Positions 38,399 through 47,968 of a DNA stretch of 64,000 nucleotides are shown one piece after another (position 1 is the stretch's first letter; each line of letters begins with the position of its first letter). The notes beneath the pieces are model-generated. The model was not told the origin of the DNA and made no database searches. It worked only from the letters and a program-made list of their open reading frames with translations. The position numbers and the translations under genes are program-made. This stretch comes from Bacillus fonticola (GTDB lineage: Bacteria > Bacillota > Bacilli > Bacillales > JC228): contig NZ_CP052135.1 in NCBI RefSeq assembly GCF_012955605.1, positions 1,271,501 through 1,335,500 of the forward strand, written 5' to 3'.

Positions 38399-39277
38399 TT
38401 GGTCATGAGTATGACAGGCTTTGGTCGGAGTCAGCAAGAGCGCAATGGTCGAATCGTAACCGTCGAAATCAAGTCGGTGAATCATCGTTACGCCGAAGTG
38501 ATTTGTCGCCTGCCAAAGTCGATTCAGCATGTAGAAGAGCCGTTAAAAAAAATCATTCAACGATCTGTTGGAAGGGGGCGGGTCGAAGTATGGATTAGCG
38601 TAACGGGCGATGCCTTCACGAAACAAAGATATGCTGCTAACGTGGAGCTCGCACACAGCCTCGTGATGGCTTTGCGACAAATAAAGGAAGCCGAGCAGCT
38701 TGCTGGTGATGTGAGTCTACATGATCTGTTGCAGCGGGAAGAATGGCTGAGCGTGACCGAACAAAACGAAGATGCGTCGGAGTGGACGTCTTTTGTAGAG
38801 GAAGTATGTCAGGAAGCTACGTGGAACCTTCAGCAAATGAAACGCGAAGAAGGGAAAGCACTTCAAGACGATTTGCAGGCACGAATGACGACGTTTGACA
38901 ATCTGATAGCTAACATTATAAGTATAGAGACAAACGTGGCCGAGGCGTACAAAACGAGGATCCAAAAGCGATTAAGTGAATGGGGCATTACCGAACAAGT
39001 AGAAGAACAGCGCCTACTGACCGAAATGGCGATGTTGATAGACAAAGCCGATATTTCAGAAGAGTGTACTCGTTTGCAAAGTCATATCAAACAATTTCAG
39101 CAAACGCTATACGAAAACGGGTCGATTGGCAGGAAATTGGACTTCCTTATCCAAGAATTAAATAGGGAAGTAAACACAATCGGCTCCAAATCACAAGATG
39201 CCAAGCTTTCATCTTTTGTCGTCGAGTGTAAAACAGTACTTGAAAAAATCCGCGAACAAGTCCAAAATTTAGAGTAA
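38399..39277 (+). CDS. yloC: YicC-family endoribonuclease-like protein (YloC)
   Basis: YicC/YloC proteins are RNase-related factors of about 290 residues. The start motif SMTGFGR, VEIKSVNHRYAEVICRLPKS and the C-terminal KLDFLIQELNREVNTIGSKS are diagnostic. The frame is open much further upstream, but homology begins at MSMTGFG. TTG 38399 lies 11 bases after AAAGGA; ATG 38405 and ATG 38387 are alternatives. The product is 292 residues from TTG. It heads the run to remA and gmk, as in B. subtilis. Confidence 0.88.
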   Translation: MVMSMTGFGRSQQERNGRIVTVEIKSVNHRYAEVICRLPKSIQHVEEPLKKIIQRSVGRGRVEVWISVTGDAFTKQRYAANVELAHSLVMALRQIKEAEQLAGDVSLHDLLQREEWLSVTEQNEDASEWTSFVEEVCQEATWNLQQMKREEGKALQDDLQARMTTFDNLIANIISIETNVAEAYKTRIQKRLSEWGITEQVEEQRLLTEMAMLIDKADISEECTRLQSHIKQFQQTLYENGSIGRKLDFLIQELNREVNTIGSKSQDAKLSSFVVECKTVLEKIREQVQNLE

Positions 39278-39334
39278 CTGAGATTAGCCGTGTAACAGGA
39301 AGGCAAAACTGTCACTAGCTACTGGAGGCTGACC

Positions 39335-40408
<1,074 letters not shown>

Positions 40409-40423
40409 CTGAGCGCTAGAGAT

Positions 40424-40461
40424 GAACAGTTCCGTATGTGTGCGGAACTGTTCCCTTTGTA
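40424..40461 (+). terminator. Hairpin after rpoZ
   Basis: GAACAGTTCCG (40424-40434) is the exact complement of CGGAACTGTTC (40443-40453), with a short pyrimidine-rich tail (CCTTTGT). Confidence 0.65.
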
Positions 40462-40581
40462 TTTAGTAGGTAAATCCACAAAGAATGACTCCTAATTTAT
40501 CCCTTCAACGAGCAAAATGGACAAGCTTCAGATCAATCCTCAAAAACCAGTAAACTATTGAAACCAAAGAGGGGGAACATC

Positions 40582-41799
40582 ATGAACGGGAAACATATCG
40601 TCTTATGCGTAACAGGCGGGATTGCAGCATTTAAGGCAGCAGCACTGACGAGTAAGCTAACACAAAGAGGTGCGATCGTACGTGTGATTATGACCGAAGC
40701 TGCGACACAATTTGTGACACCACTGACATTCCAATCGCTTTCACGTCAACCGGTCTACACAGATACGTTTGACGAGAAAGATCCGGAGCGAATCGCACAC
40801 ATTGACTTAGCGGACTGGGCAGATTTAGTTTTGGTGGCTCCTGCAACGGCTAACACCATTGCCAAATTAGCACACGGTTTTGCTTCGGACATGGTGACGA
40901 CGACTTTGCTCGCGACAAAAGCGCCTGTTTACATTGCTCCTGCTATGAACGTCAATATGATAGAACACCCAGCCGTTATCGATAACTTGAGTCGTCTCGA
41001 GCAAATGGGCGTCCACTTTATTCAACCAGGAGAAGGGCAATTGGCGTGTGGTTGGGTCGGAAAAGGAAGATTAGCAGAGCCTGAAGACATTCTTGAAATT
41101 GTAGAGAAGGCATTCTGTCGCGAACGTGAACTTCCCTTTACAGGTCAGCACGTTGTCATCACAGCAGGACCGACGCAAGAGCGTATAGATCCGGTACGCT
41201 ATATTACCAATGATTCGTCAGGAAAAATGGGCTATGCTCTCGCTCGAGTCGCCAGGGAACTAGGTGCCAAAGTGACCCTCATTTCAGGTCCTGTTTCTTT
41301 AGACGTGCCTACAGGAGTAAATGTCGTACATGTGACAAGCACAGAAGATATGTTAAACGCTTGCTTACAAGTAGCGAAAGAAGCGGATGTGATGATTAAA
41401 TGTGCGGCCGTGTCAGACTTCACACCGGTGGAACAGCATGAGCAAAAAATGAAGAAGACGAATCATGATGAACTCGTCTTACGTTTGCGCAAAACGCCTG
41501 ACATTTTGAGTACATTAGGCGGGCATAAGCGCGATGATCAGGTGTTGGTTGGGTTTGCAGCCGAGACGAACGATATTGAGCATTACGCAACAAAAAAATT
41601 ACAAAAGAAGCGTGCCGATATGATCGTAGCGAATGATGTATCTAAAGACGGGGTAGGATTCGGCCATGAAACGAGCGCGGTAACGATATACGACGTCACT
41701 GGTGGAAAGACAGAGGTACCTTTTGGAAATAAGCTTGATGTAGCACGAGCTATTTTGGACCAGGTGCTTTCTCTACAAGGAAAGAGGATCCAGCCGTGA
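40582..41799 (+). CDS. coaBC: Bifunctional phosphopantothenoylcysteine decarboxylase/synthetase
   Basis: It carries out two steps of coenzyme A synthesis. The N-terminal CoaC flavoprotein domain (about 1-180) has VTGGIAAFKA, the APAMNVNM substrate loop and ACGWVGKGRLAEP with the catalytic cysteine. The C-terminal CoaB domain begins at VVITAGPTQERIDPVRYITN and ends with VANDVSKDGVGFG. ATG 40582 follows AGAGGGGG, giving 405 residues. It overlaps priA through GTGA. Confidence 0.94.
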   Translation: MNGKHIVLCVTGGIAAFKAAALTSKLTQRGAIVRVIMTEAATQFVTPLTFQSLSRQPVYTDTFDEKDPERIAHIDLADWADLVLVAPATANTIAKLAHGFASDMVTTTLLATKAPVYIAPAMNVNMIEHPAVIDNLSRLEQMGVHFIQPGEGQLACGWVGKGRLAEPEDILEIVEKAFCRERELPFTGQHVVITAGPTQERIDPVRYITNDSSGKMGYALARVARELGAKVTLISGPVSLDVPTGVNVVHVTSTEDMLNACLQVAKEADVMIKCAAVSDFTPVEQHEQKMKKTNHDELVLRLRKTPDILSTLGGHKRDDQVLVGFAAETNDIEHYATKKLQKKRADMIVANDVSKDGVGFGHETSAVTIYDVTGGKTEVPFGNKLDVARAILDQVLSLQGKRIQP

Positions 41800-44189
41800 T
41801 TGCCCGCGTCATTGTAGATGTTAAAACGCTATCGACGGATAAGTTGTACGATTACCTCGTTTCAAAAGTGCATGAAGAGATTTGTCAACCGGGGATGCGG
41901 GTGACGGTCCCGTTTGGTAATCGGGCTGTGCAAGGGTTTGTTGTGGAAGTCCTTGAAAAAACCGAAGTACCTGTGGAGAAATTAAAACCGATCCAGTCCT
42001 TTATGGATTTGGCGCCTGTATTGTCTGAAGAACTGCTGCAATGTGCGCAGTGGCTTTCCGAGGAGACGGTTTCATTCTTAATGGATGCCCATCAGGTGAT
42101 GTTACCTGCGGCGTTGAAAGCAGATTATGAAAAATTACTCGTGAGGAAGTCTCCACTTAAGGAGCTTCCTTTAGCTTTGCAACCTTTGTTTGAAGAGCGA
42201 GAGGAAATTCCGTATAAAGAGCTTGAGCAAAAGGGATTCGGAAAAGGTGCTCTGGCGGAGATTAGAAAAGGACACCTTTCTGTTCGTTCTGTCGTTAAAG
42301 ATCGAAAAACTGTTAAGCAAGAACGGTGGGTGGCCCTTACAACTGAAGGCCGGTCGTTTGAGAAACTCCTCAATCCACAAGCTACGAAGCAACGGGAGGT
42401 ATGCGCATTCCTTTTGTCAAAGGGAAGCGTGGCAGTTAAGGATGTGTACGTGGCAACGAACACTACGTCAGTGGTTGTACGCACGTTAGAGAAAAATGGA
42501 TTGGTAGAGTTTGAGATGCGTTCCGTTGCCCGTGATCCTTACAAAGATAGAGAATTCGCACGGACAACAGCTCTCTCCTTAACGCCACCGCAGCAAGTGG
42601 CGATGGATACGATAGTCGAGTCGTGTCAGCACGGCAAACCGGATACTTTTTTGCTTCACGGCGTAACAGGCAGCGGAAAAACCGAAGTGTATTTACAAAC
42701 GATTGACTTCTGCCTACAAAATGGAAAGGAAGCGATCGTGCTCGTTCCGGAAATCTCGCTCACACCACAAATGGTGCATCGCTTTAAAGGGCGATTTGGT
42801 GATCGGGTTGCGGTTCTCCATAGTGGTCTTAGCAAGGGAGAAAAGTACGATGAATGGCGGAAGATCGCGGAAGGAGAAGTCGATGTCGTTGTTGGAGCGC
42901 GTTCAGCGATCTTTGCCCCGTTCGGGAAGCTAGGCGTCATCATAATTGATGAAGAGCACGAGGCCACTTACAAACAAGAAGACTCCCCGCGGTATCATGC
43001 CCGCGAAGTAGCCAAATGGCGAGCGAAGTACCACGGATGCCCTGTTGTACTCGGTAGTGCCACGCCGTCGCTCGAAAGTTATGCGCGCGCGGTCAAGGGT
43101 GTTTATACGTTACTAGAAATGCCCGGCCGAATGAACGAACGAGAGATGCCCGCAGTAGCCGTTGTCGACATGCGTAGTGAGCTCAGAGAAGGAAACCGTT
43201 CGATGTTTTCCAGACAACTACTAGAGGCGATGGAAGATCGTTTGGACAAAAAAGAGCAAATCGTATTGTTTCTGAATAAGCGCGGATATTCCTCGTTTTT
43301 AATGTGCCGTGACTGTGGATTCGTATTGCAATGCGATGAGTGTGACGTGTCGATGACGTATCATCGTGCCTCAAATGAAATGAAGTGTCACTACTGTACG
43401 CGTACTGCCCCCGTTCCAGCAGTTTGCCCGGAATGCTTGAGCGAATCAATTCGGTACTTCGGAACGGGTACGCAACGGGTGGAAGAAGAGCTGACGAAGC
43501 TTCTTCCACATGCGCGCGTCATTCGGATGGATGTGGACACAACGAGTCGAAAAGGTTCACATGAAAAATTGTTGGACGCTTTTGGCGCTAAAAAAGCGGA
43601 TATCCTATTAGGTACACAAATGATCGCTAAAGGACTGGATTTTCCCGACATTACGCTTGTAGGGGTATTGACAGCAGATACGATGCTGCACATTCCGGAT
43701 TTTCGGGCGAGCGAGCGAACCTTTCAATTGTTAACGCAAGTTAGCGGAAGAGCGGGTAGACACGAGAAAACTGGTGAAGTGATTGTGCAAACGTACACTC
43801 CAGATCACTACAGCATCCAGCTTAGTAAGACGCAACATTATCCAACGTTTTTCCAAACTGAAATGCAGTATCGAAGAGAAAACAGCTATTCTCCTTACCA
43901 AAACCTAGTGTTGATTGGGGTCACTAGCGATACACCAGATGCAGGCTTCGACGTGATGCACAAGTTTGCGAGCTATTTGCGTAAATCGCTTTCGGAGGAG
44001 GCTGTTGTGCTCGGCCCGACTGTACCGCCGATTGCACGCTTGAAAAATAGGTACCGGTATCAGTGTTTGATAAAATATAAACGAGAAAAAGGGCTGCATG
44101 CCGTCTTGAAAAAAGGTTTGCTCCATTTTGCTTCAAAATCGAAGCAGATTTCGATTACCATTGACGTTCATCCGCAGATGTTCATGTGA
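41796..44189 (+). CDS. priA: Primosomal protein N' (PriA helicase)
   Basis: PriA restarts stalled replication forks. The 797-residue protein has the N-terminal 3' DNA-binding domain, a DEAD-type helicase core (Walker A HGVTGSGKTEVYL at about 288-300, Walker B IIIDEEHE) and paired zinc-binding cysteines CRDCGF, CDECDV, CHYC and CPEC. Helicase motifs GTQMIAKGLDFPD and QVSGRAGR follow. GTG 41796 overlaps the coaBC stop. In B. subtilis def follows; here a gene-free 477-bp stretch does. Confidence 0.95.
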   Translation: MIARVIVDVKTLSTDKLYDYLVSKVHEEICQPGMRVTVPFGNRAVQGFVVEVLEKTEVPVEKLKPIQSFMDLAPVLSEELLQCAQWLSEETVSFLMDAHQVMLPAALKADYEKLLVRKSPLKELPLALQPLFEEREEIPYKELEQKGFGKGALAEIRKGHLSVRSVVKDRKTVKQERWVALTTEGRSFEKLLNPQATKQREVCAFLLSKGSVAVKDVYVATNTTSVVVRTLEKNGLVEFEMRSVARDPYKDREFARTTALSLTPPQQVAMDTIVESCQHGKPDTFLLHGVTGSGKTEVYLQTIDFCLQNGKEAIVLVPEISLTPQMVHRFKGRFGDRVAVLHSGLSKGEKYDEWRKIAEGEVDVVVGARSAIFAPFGKLGVIIIDEEHEATYKQEDSPRYHAREVAKWRAKYHGCPVVLGSATPSLESYARAVKGVYTLLEMPGRMNEREMPAVAVVDMRSELREGNRSMFSRQLLEAMEDRLDKKEQIVLFLNKRGYSSFLMCRDCGFVLQCDECDVSMTYHRASNEMKCHYCTRTAPVPAVCPECLSESIRYFGTGTQRVEEELTKLLPHARVIRMDVDTTSRKGSHEKLLDAFGAKKADILLGTQMIAKGLDFPDITLVGVLTADTMLHIPDFRASERTFQLLTQVSGRAGRHEKTGEVIVQTYTPDHYSIQLSKTQHYPTFFQTEMQYRRENSYSPYQNLVLIGVTSDTPDAGFDVMHKFASYLRKSLSEEAVVLGPTVPPIARLKNRYRYQCLIKYKREKGLHAVLKKGLLHFASKSKQISITIDVHPQMFM

Positions 44190-44460
44190 AGAAGGGTTTT
44201 ATTCTTCGGGAAGTCAGTCAATCCTTATAGAGTAAGGCTGTCTTCGTAAACTATGTTGTTTTTACTAAACAGTTATCCCATGATGTGACGTAATGCAAAT
44301 TCATAGTGCTTGAATACCGCTCCGGGAATACACTACGCTAGTTTGTGAGCTTACATCGCACGAAGTAGATACTGAGTGCATTTCAAAAGTGCACATGCTT
44401 TTCCTTGTTTGTACTGAACTCAGCACTTAATAAGGGAATTTTGTAAATCGCTATCTATTC

Positions 44461-44502
44461 GTTGATTGGAGCGGAAAGCGTCCGCCTGCAGCGGAAATCA
44501 AC
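44461..44502. repeat. Short palindromic interspersed repeat
   Basis: It begins GTTGATTGGAGCGGAAAGCG and ends GCAGCGGAAATCAAC; the outer 7 bases (GTTGATT/AATCAAC) pair exactly. The first 15 bases also occur at 38200-38214. Repeats with these ends are common in Bacillaceae intergenic DNA; this copy looks like a shortened form. Confidence 0.7.
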
Positions 44503-44626
44503 ATAGCAGTACGTCGCATCATCTTGCTATTGTGCAATGAGACTTCATTAAAAAAGCAACAGTCTTTTAGAAAACAGTCTTTAGAAAAGAGCCAAGAATA
44601 AGGAACACATGTTAATGGCGCTACGG

Positions 44627-44648
44627 ACTCACATCGTGTGAGCCCCGA
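44627..44648 (+). repeat. Partial copy of the structured repeat (third hairpin only)
   Basis: CTCAC-ATCGT-GTGAG followed by CCCCGA matches CCCAC-GTCGT-GTGGG plus CCC of the copy at 35201, with a compensatory C-G to T-A change. It ends about 18 bases before the fmt start. Confidence 0.5.
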
Positions 44649-44666
44649 ATAGAAAGGAAGAGCATT

Positions 44667-45620
44667 GTGACGAATATTGTATTTATGGGAACGCCAGACT
44701 TTGCCGTGAAAAGCTTACAAGCTCTTCTCGAAGCAGGTTATAACATACAGGCGGTCGTGACGCAGCCCGATCGTCCTGTTGGTCGGAAAAGAACGTTAAC
44801 GCCACCACCAGTAAAAAAAGAAGCTTTACAGCACCATATACCTGTTTTCCAGCCTGAAAAGATTGCGAAGGATCCACTTCTCGATGAAATTTTGGCATTA
44901 GAGCCAGACTTGATTGTGACAGCGGCGTTCGGGCAGTTGCTTCCGAAACGTTTGTTAGATGCACCGAAGCACGGCTGTATTAATGTGCATGCATCGTTAC
45001 TGCCAGAGCTACGTGGTGGAGCGCCGATCCATCATGCGATCCTACAAGGCAAAAAAGAAGCCGGCGTGACGATTATGTACATGGTAGAAAAGCTGGACGC
45101 AGGAGATATGATTTCCAAAGTACGTGTGCCAATTACAGACGAAGACAATGTTGGGACGATGCATGAAAAGCTCGCAGACAAAGGAGCACAATTACTCGTG
45201 GAGACACTCCCTAAACTGCTTGCCGGTGACATAACGGCTACCCCTCAGAACGAAGAGGAAGCGACCTTTGCTCCGAACATCAAAAAAGAAGACGAGCGCA
45301 TTGTATGGACTCGTTCAAGCGAAGAGGTATGGAACCATGTTCGTGGTCTACAACCTTGGCCAGTTGCCTATACGATGCATCGTGGAGAGAGATTCAAGCT
45401 GTGGGAAGTGCGCCCGGTGCCTTCACCTAATCCGGAAGCTGCGCCTGGGACCGTTGTTGGAAAATCGAGCACAGAGTTGATCGTACAAACGGGAGCGGGA
45501 GAGGCCGTTTCTCTGCTCACCGTACAGCCGGCAGGGAAAAAGCCGATGGAGATTGCGAACTTCCTTCAAGGCGCGGGAAGTACTTTACAAGTAGGAGATG
45601 TATTGCCAGATGTCGACTGA
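44667..45620 (+). CDS. fmt: Methionyl-tRNA formyltransferase
   Basis: It formylates initiator Met-tRNA. The 317-residue protein has MGTPDFAVKSLQALL at the start, the formyl-folate site CINVHASLLPELRGGAPIHHAI (about 108-129, N-H-D type) and a C-terminal OB domain. GTG 44667 follows AAGGAAG. Its 3' end overlaps rsmB. The usual upstream partner def is missing from this position, so the deformylase must be encoded elsewhere if formylation is used. Confidence 0.94.
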   Translation: MTNIVFMGTPDFAVKSLQALLEAGYNIQAVVTQPDRPVGRKRTLTPPPVKKEALQHHIPVFQPEKIAKDPLLDEILALEPDLIVTAAFGQLLPKRLLDAPKHGCINVHASLLPELRGGAPIHHAILQGKKEAGVTIMYMVEKLDAGDMISKVRVPITDEDNVGTMHEKLADKGAQLLVETLPKLLAGDITATPQNEEEATFAPNIKKEDERIVWTRSSEEVWNHVRGLQPWPVAYTMHRGERFKLWEVRPVPSPNPEAAPGTVVGKSSTELIVQTGAGEAVSLLTVQPAGKKPMEIANFLQGAGSTLQVGDVLPDVD

Positions 45621-46950
45621 AAAAACGTACACACCCTCAGTTCGCAAACAAGCTCTCTCTGTATTAGAGCAAGTTGAACGGGGAGAACAGTTCTCTAACC
45701 TCGCTGTTCAACACGTCGCGAACGAGGTCGAAGAAAAGGATCGGCCCCTTTTTACGGAGCTCGTCTACGGAACTCTTTCACATAAGCGATACATAGACTA
45801 CCAGCTGGAACCCTTTGTCAAAAAACAACGGATTAAGCTTTGGATCAGATGGTTACTACGAATGACGGTGTATCAAATGTTGTTTTTAGATCGAGTTCCA
45901 GACCGGGCAGCCATCCACGAAGCTGTACAAATCGCGAAAAAGCGGACACATCCAAAAGTAGCTGGTCTCGTTAATGCCGTATTGCGCAACGTGTCTCGTC
46001 AAGGAATACGGGCAGTCGAAGGAGTATCAGACGCAGAGCGACTAGCAATCGAAACAAGTCACGAAACATGGCTCGTGGAGGCGTGGATAGAGGCATATGG
46101 ATTAGAGGATGTAGAAAGACTTTGTTATGCAAACAATGAACCACCGGAGCAAACCGCTCGGGTAAACCTGCTACAAACAACACGCGACTCTCTTATTAAG
46201 GAACTTGAGGAAAGTGGCTATGCTGTTAACGAGAGCGAGCTACTTGATGAGGCGATCGTCAATACGAAGGGGAATCTTGCGTTTGCCCCGCAATATGAAC
46301 GTGGGTTGTTTACGATTCAAGACGAAGCGTCCATGCTAGTAGCCCGAGCCCTTGATCCGCAACCGAACGAGCGAATTTTAGATGCTTGTGCTGCACCAGG
46401 GGGAAAGACGACCCATATCGCAGAAAGAATGGGTGATACGGGTGAAATCGTTGCTCTCGATGTACATCCGCATAAGAAGCAGCTCATTGAATCCCTTACT
46501 AGTAGATTGCAACTGAGCTCCATTGAGGTAAAGACCGCCGATGCGACAAATCTTGATGGCGTTGTTGAAGGAAGCTTCGATCGTGTTCTCGTTGACGCCC
46601 CGTGCTCAGGATTTGGGGTCATTAGAAGAAAACCTGAGGTGAAGTACACGAAGACTTCACAAGATGTCGAAAGCATCTCTCAATTACAACGAAAAATTGT
46701 CGAAAGCGTCTTGCCGTATATAAAATCAGGTGGTACGCTCGTCTACAGTACTTGTACAATGATGCCTAAAGAGAACGAGCAAGTGGTGGAACAACTTTTA
46801 CTAGACCATCCCGAGCTTAGTATCGATATCTCATGGCAAGAAAGACTGCCCGCTAAACTACAAACTTACGTACGTAATGGCACCATCACGATCTTGCCAC
46901 ACTACGCAGAAACAGATGGGTTTTTCATTGCGTGCTTAAAGAAAAAATGA
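45610..46950 (+). CDS. rsmB: 16S rRNA (cytosine-967-C5)-methyltransferase RsmB
   Basis: It methylates C967 of 16S rRNA. The 446-residue protein has an N-terminal NusB-like RNA-binding domain (about 10-135) and a SAM domain with LDACAAPGGKTTHIAE, the catalytic VDAPCSGFGVIRRKPEVKY and the second catalytic cysteine in YSTCTMMPKENE. ATG 45610 is chosen by homology; ATG 45598 would touch the AGGAG directly. In B. subtilis rlmN follows, but here prpC does. Confidence 0.92.
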   Translation: MSTEKTYTPSVRKQALSVLEQVERGEQFSNLAVQHVANEVEEKDRPLFTELVYGTLSHKRYIDYQLEPFVKKQRIKLWIRWLLRMTVYQMLFLDRVPDRAAIHEAVQIAKKRTHPKVAGLVNAVLRNVSRQGIRAVEGVSDAERLAIETSHETWLVEAWIEAYGLEDVERLCYANNEPPEQTARVNLLQTTRDSLIKELEESGYAVNESELLDEAIVNTKGNLAFAPQYERGLFTIQDEASMLVARALDPQPNERILDACAAPGGKTTHIAERMGDTGEIVALDVHPHKKQLIESLTSRLQLSSIEVKTADATNLDGVVEGSFDRVLVDAPCSGFGVIRRKPEVKYTKTSQDVESISQLQRKIVESVLPYIKSGGTLVYSTCTMMPKENEQVVEQLLLDHPELSIDISWQERLPAKLQTYVRNGTITILPHYAETDGFFIACLKKK

Positions 46951-47206
46951 CGGAATTAGCTAAGAAACCGTCAAATTATGACAAAAAGTTAAAGAATTAG
47001 TTACAAAAAACAAGGAGAAAAGGGTTTCCGTGCCGAACAATTTTATGACTAGCTATAAAGAAAACGCGCCGATTGTCGATCCTGAAAGGCGAAGACAGAG
47101 GTGTAGTTGCACTTATACTTAATTCCTAAAATTGGCAACTGCGCCGAATCATTTTCTCCGCTGCCAATTTATACTCTCTTAACGTGAGAAAATGAGGTGA
47201 CACTTT
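46951..47206. other. Gene-free gap in the usual place of rlmN
   Basis: The 256 bp between rsmB and prpC hold no rlmN frame. There is a doubtful 30-codon frame (GTG 47030 to TAA 47122, AAGGAG 12 bases ahead). A hairpin-like stretch with TTGGCA/TGCCAA ends (about 47133-47168) contains a 21-base motif that is 18/21 identical to 26702-26722. Confidence 0.6.
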
Positions 47207-47968
47207 TTGAAAGCAATTTTTCAAAGCGATCGGGGTAAGGTTCGTTCACTCAATGAAGATTATGGCGGTGTTTTCCTACACGAACAAGGACACTGTCTTC
47301 TTGTCGTTGCCGACGGAATGGGCGGCCATCAAGCGGGGGACGTAGCAAGTCGAATGGCAACAGAGCAGATGGCTGAAAAATTTCTCGCTGCAACCATTCC
47401 CACTAAGGTAAGTGAAATAGAAGAATGGCTTGTTGCCCAAGTAAAGGAAGTCAATGAACATCTATTTCGCTACGCAAGTGAACATGAAGAGTGTCAAGGA
47501 ATGGGGACAACGCTTATTGCTGTTGTCGTAACGAATAGACATGCCGTCATCACTCACATTGGCGATAGTAGATTGTACGTCCGAAACGAGGACGGTTTTC
47601 AGCAAATGACAGACGATCATTCTTTAGTTGGCGAATTGATGCGCAGAGGTGAAATTTCAAAAGAGGTAGCTGAACACCATCCGCGCAAAAATGTTATCCT
47701 GCGATCGCTCGGAACAGAGGAAGACGTAAAAATTGACCAAAGAACGCTTTTACTCGAGACTGACGATATGCTTTTAATTTGCTCAGATGGGTTGACTAAC
47801 AAAGTGCATGACGAAGAGCTAGAGCAGAGTATGACGAGTATAGAAGAACTTGAGACCATTTCATCACAGCTGATTTCCCTTGCGAACAAACGTGGAGGAG
47901 AAGACAACATTACCCTCATTCTTGCTCGTATGGAATCTGACGAAGAAATTGAGGTCGACCCGATATGA
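47207..47968 (+). CDS. prpC: Serine/threonine phosphatase PrpC (PP2C family)
   Basis: PrpC removes phosphates placed by PrkC. The 253-residue PP2C protein shows the metal-binding motifs VRSLNEDYGG, VVADGMGGHQAGDVAS and GMGTTLIAVV, then HIGDSRLYV, and closes with CSDGLTNKV and GGEDNITLILA. TTG 47207 has GAGGTG 5-6 bases upstream. It overlaps prkC by ATGA, which keeps the pair together. Confidence 0.94.
   Translation: MKAIFQSDRGKVRSLNEDYGGVFLHEQGHCLLVVADGMGGHQAGDVASRMATEQMAEKFLAATIPTKVSEIEEWLVAQVKEVNEHLFRYASEHEECQGMGTTLIAVVVTNRHAVITHIGDSRLYVRNEDGFQQMTDDHSLVGELMRRGEISKEVAEHHPRKNVILRSLGTEEDVKIDQRTLLLETDDMLLICSDGLTNKVHDEELEQSMTSIEELETISSQLISLANKRGGEDNITLILARMESDEEIEVDPI

Larger units (their letters stand above)
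44190..44666. other. Gene-free gap in the usual place of def
   Basis: No open frame of peptide deformylase or its motifs is visible between priA and fmt. The gap carries pieces of interspersed repeats: CCGCTCCGGGAATACAC near 44320, a 42-bp hairpin at 44461-44502 and the structured-repeat hairpin at 44627-44648. No promoter is convincing. Confidence 0.7.

Noticed and set aside
44190-44666. Hidden peptide deformylase gene
   Set aside because: No frame shows the deformylase motifs (GxGLAAxQ, EGCLS, HExDH) in either strand.
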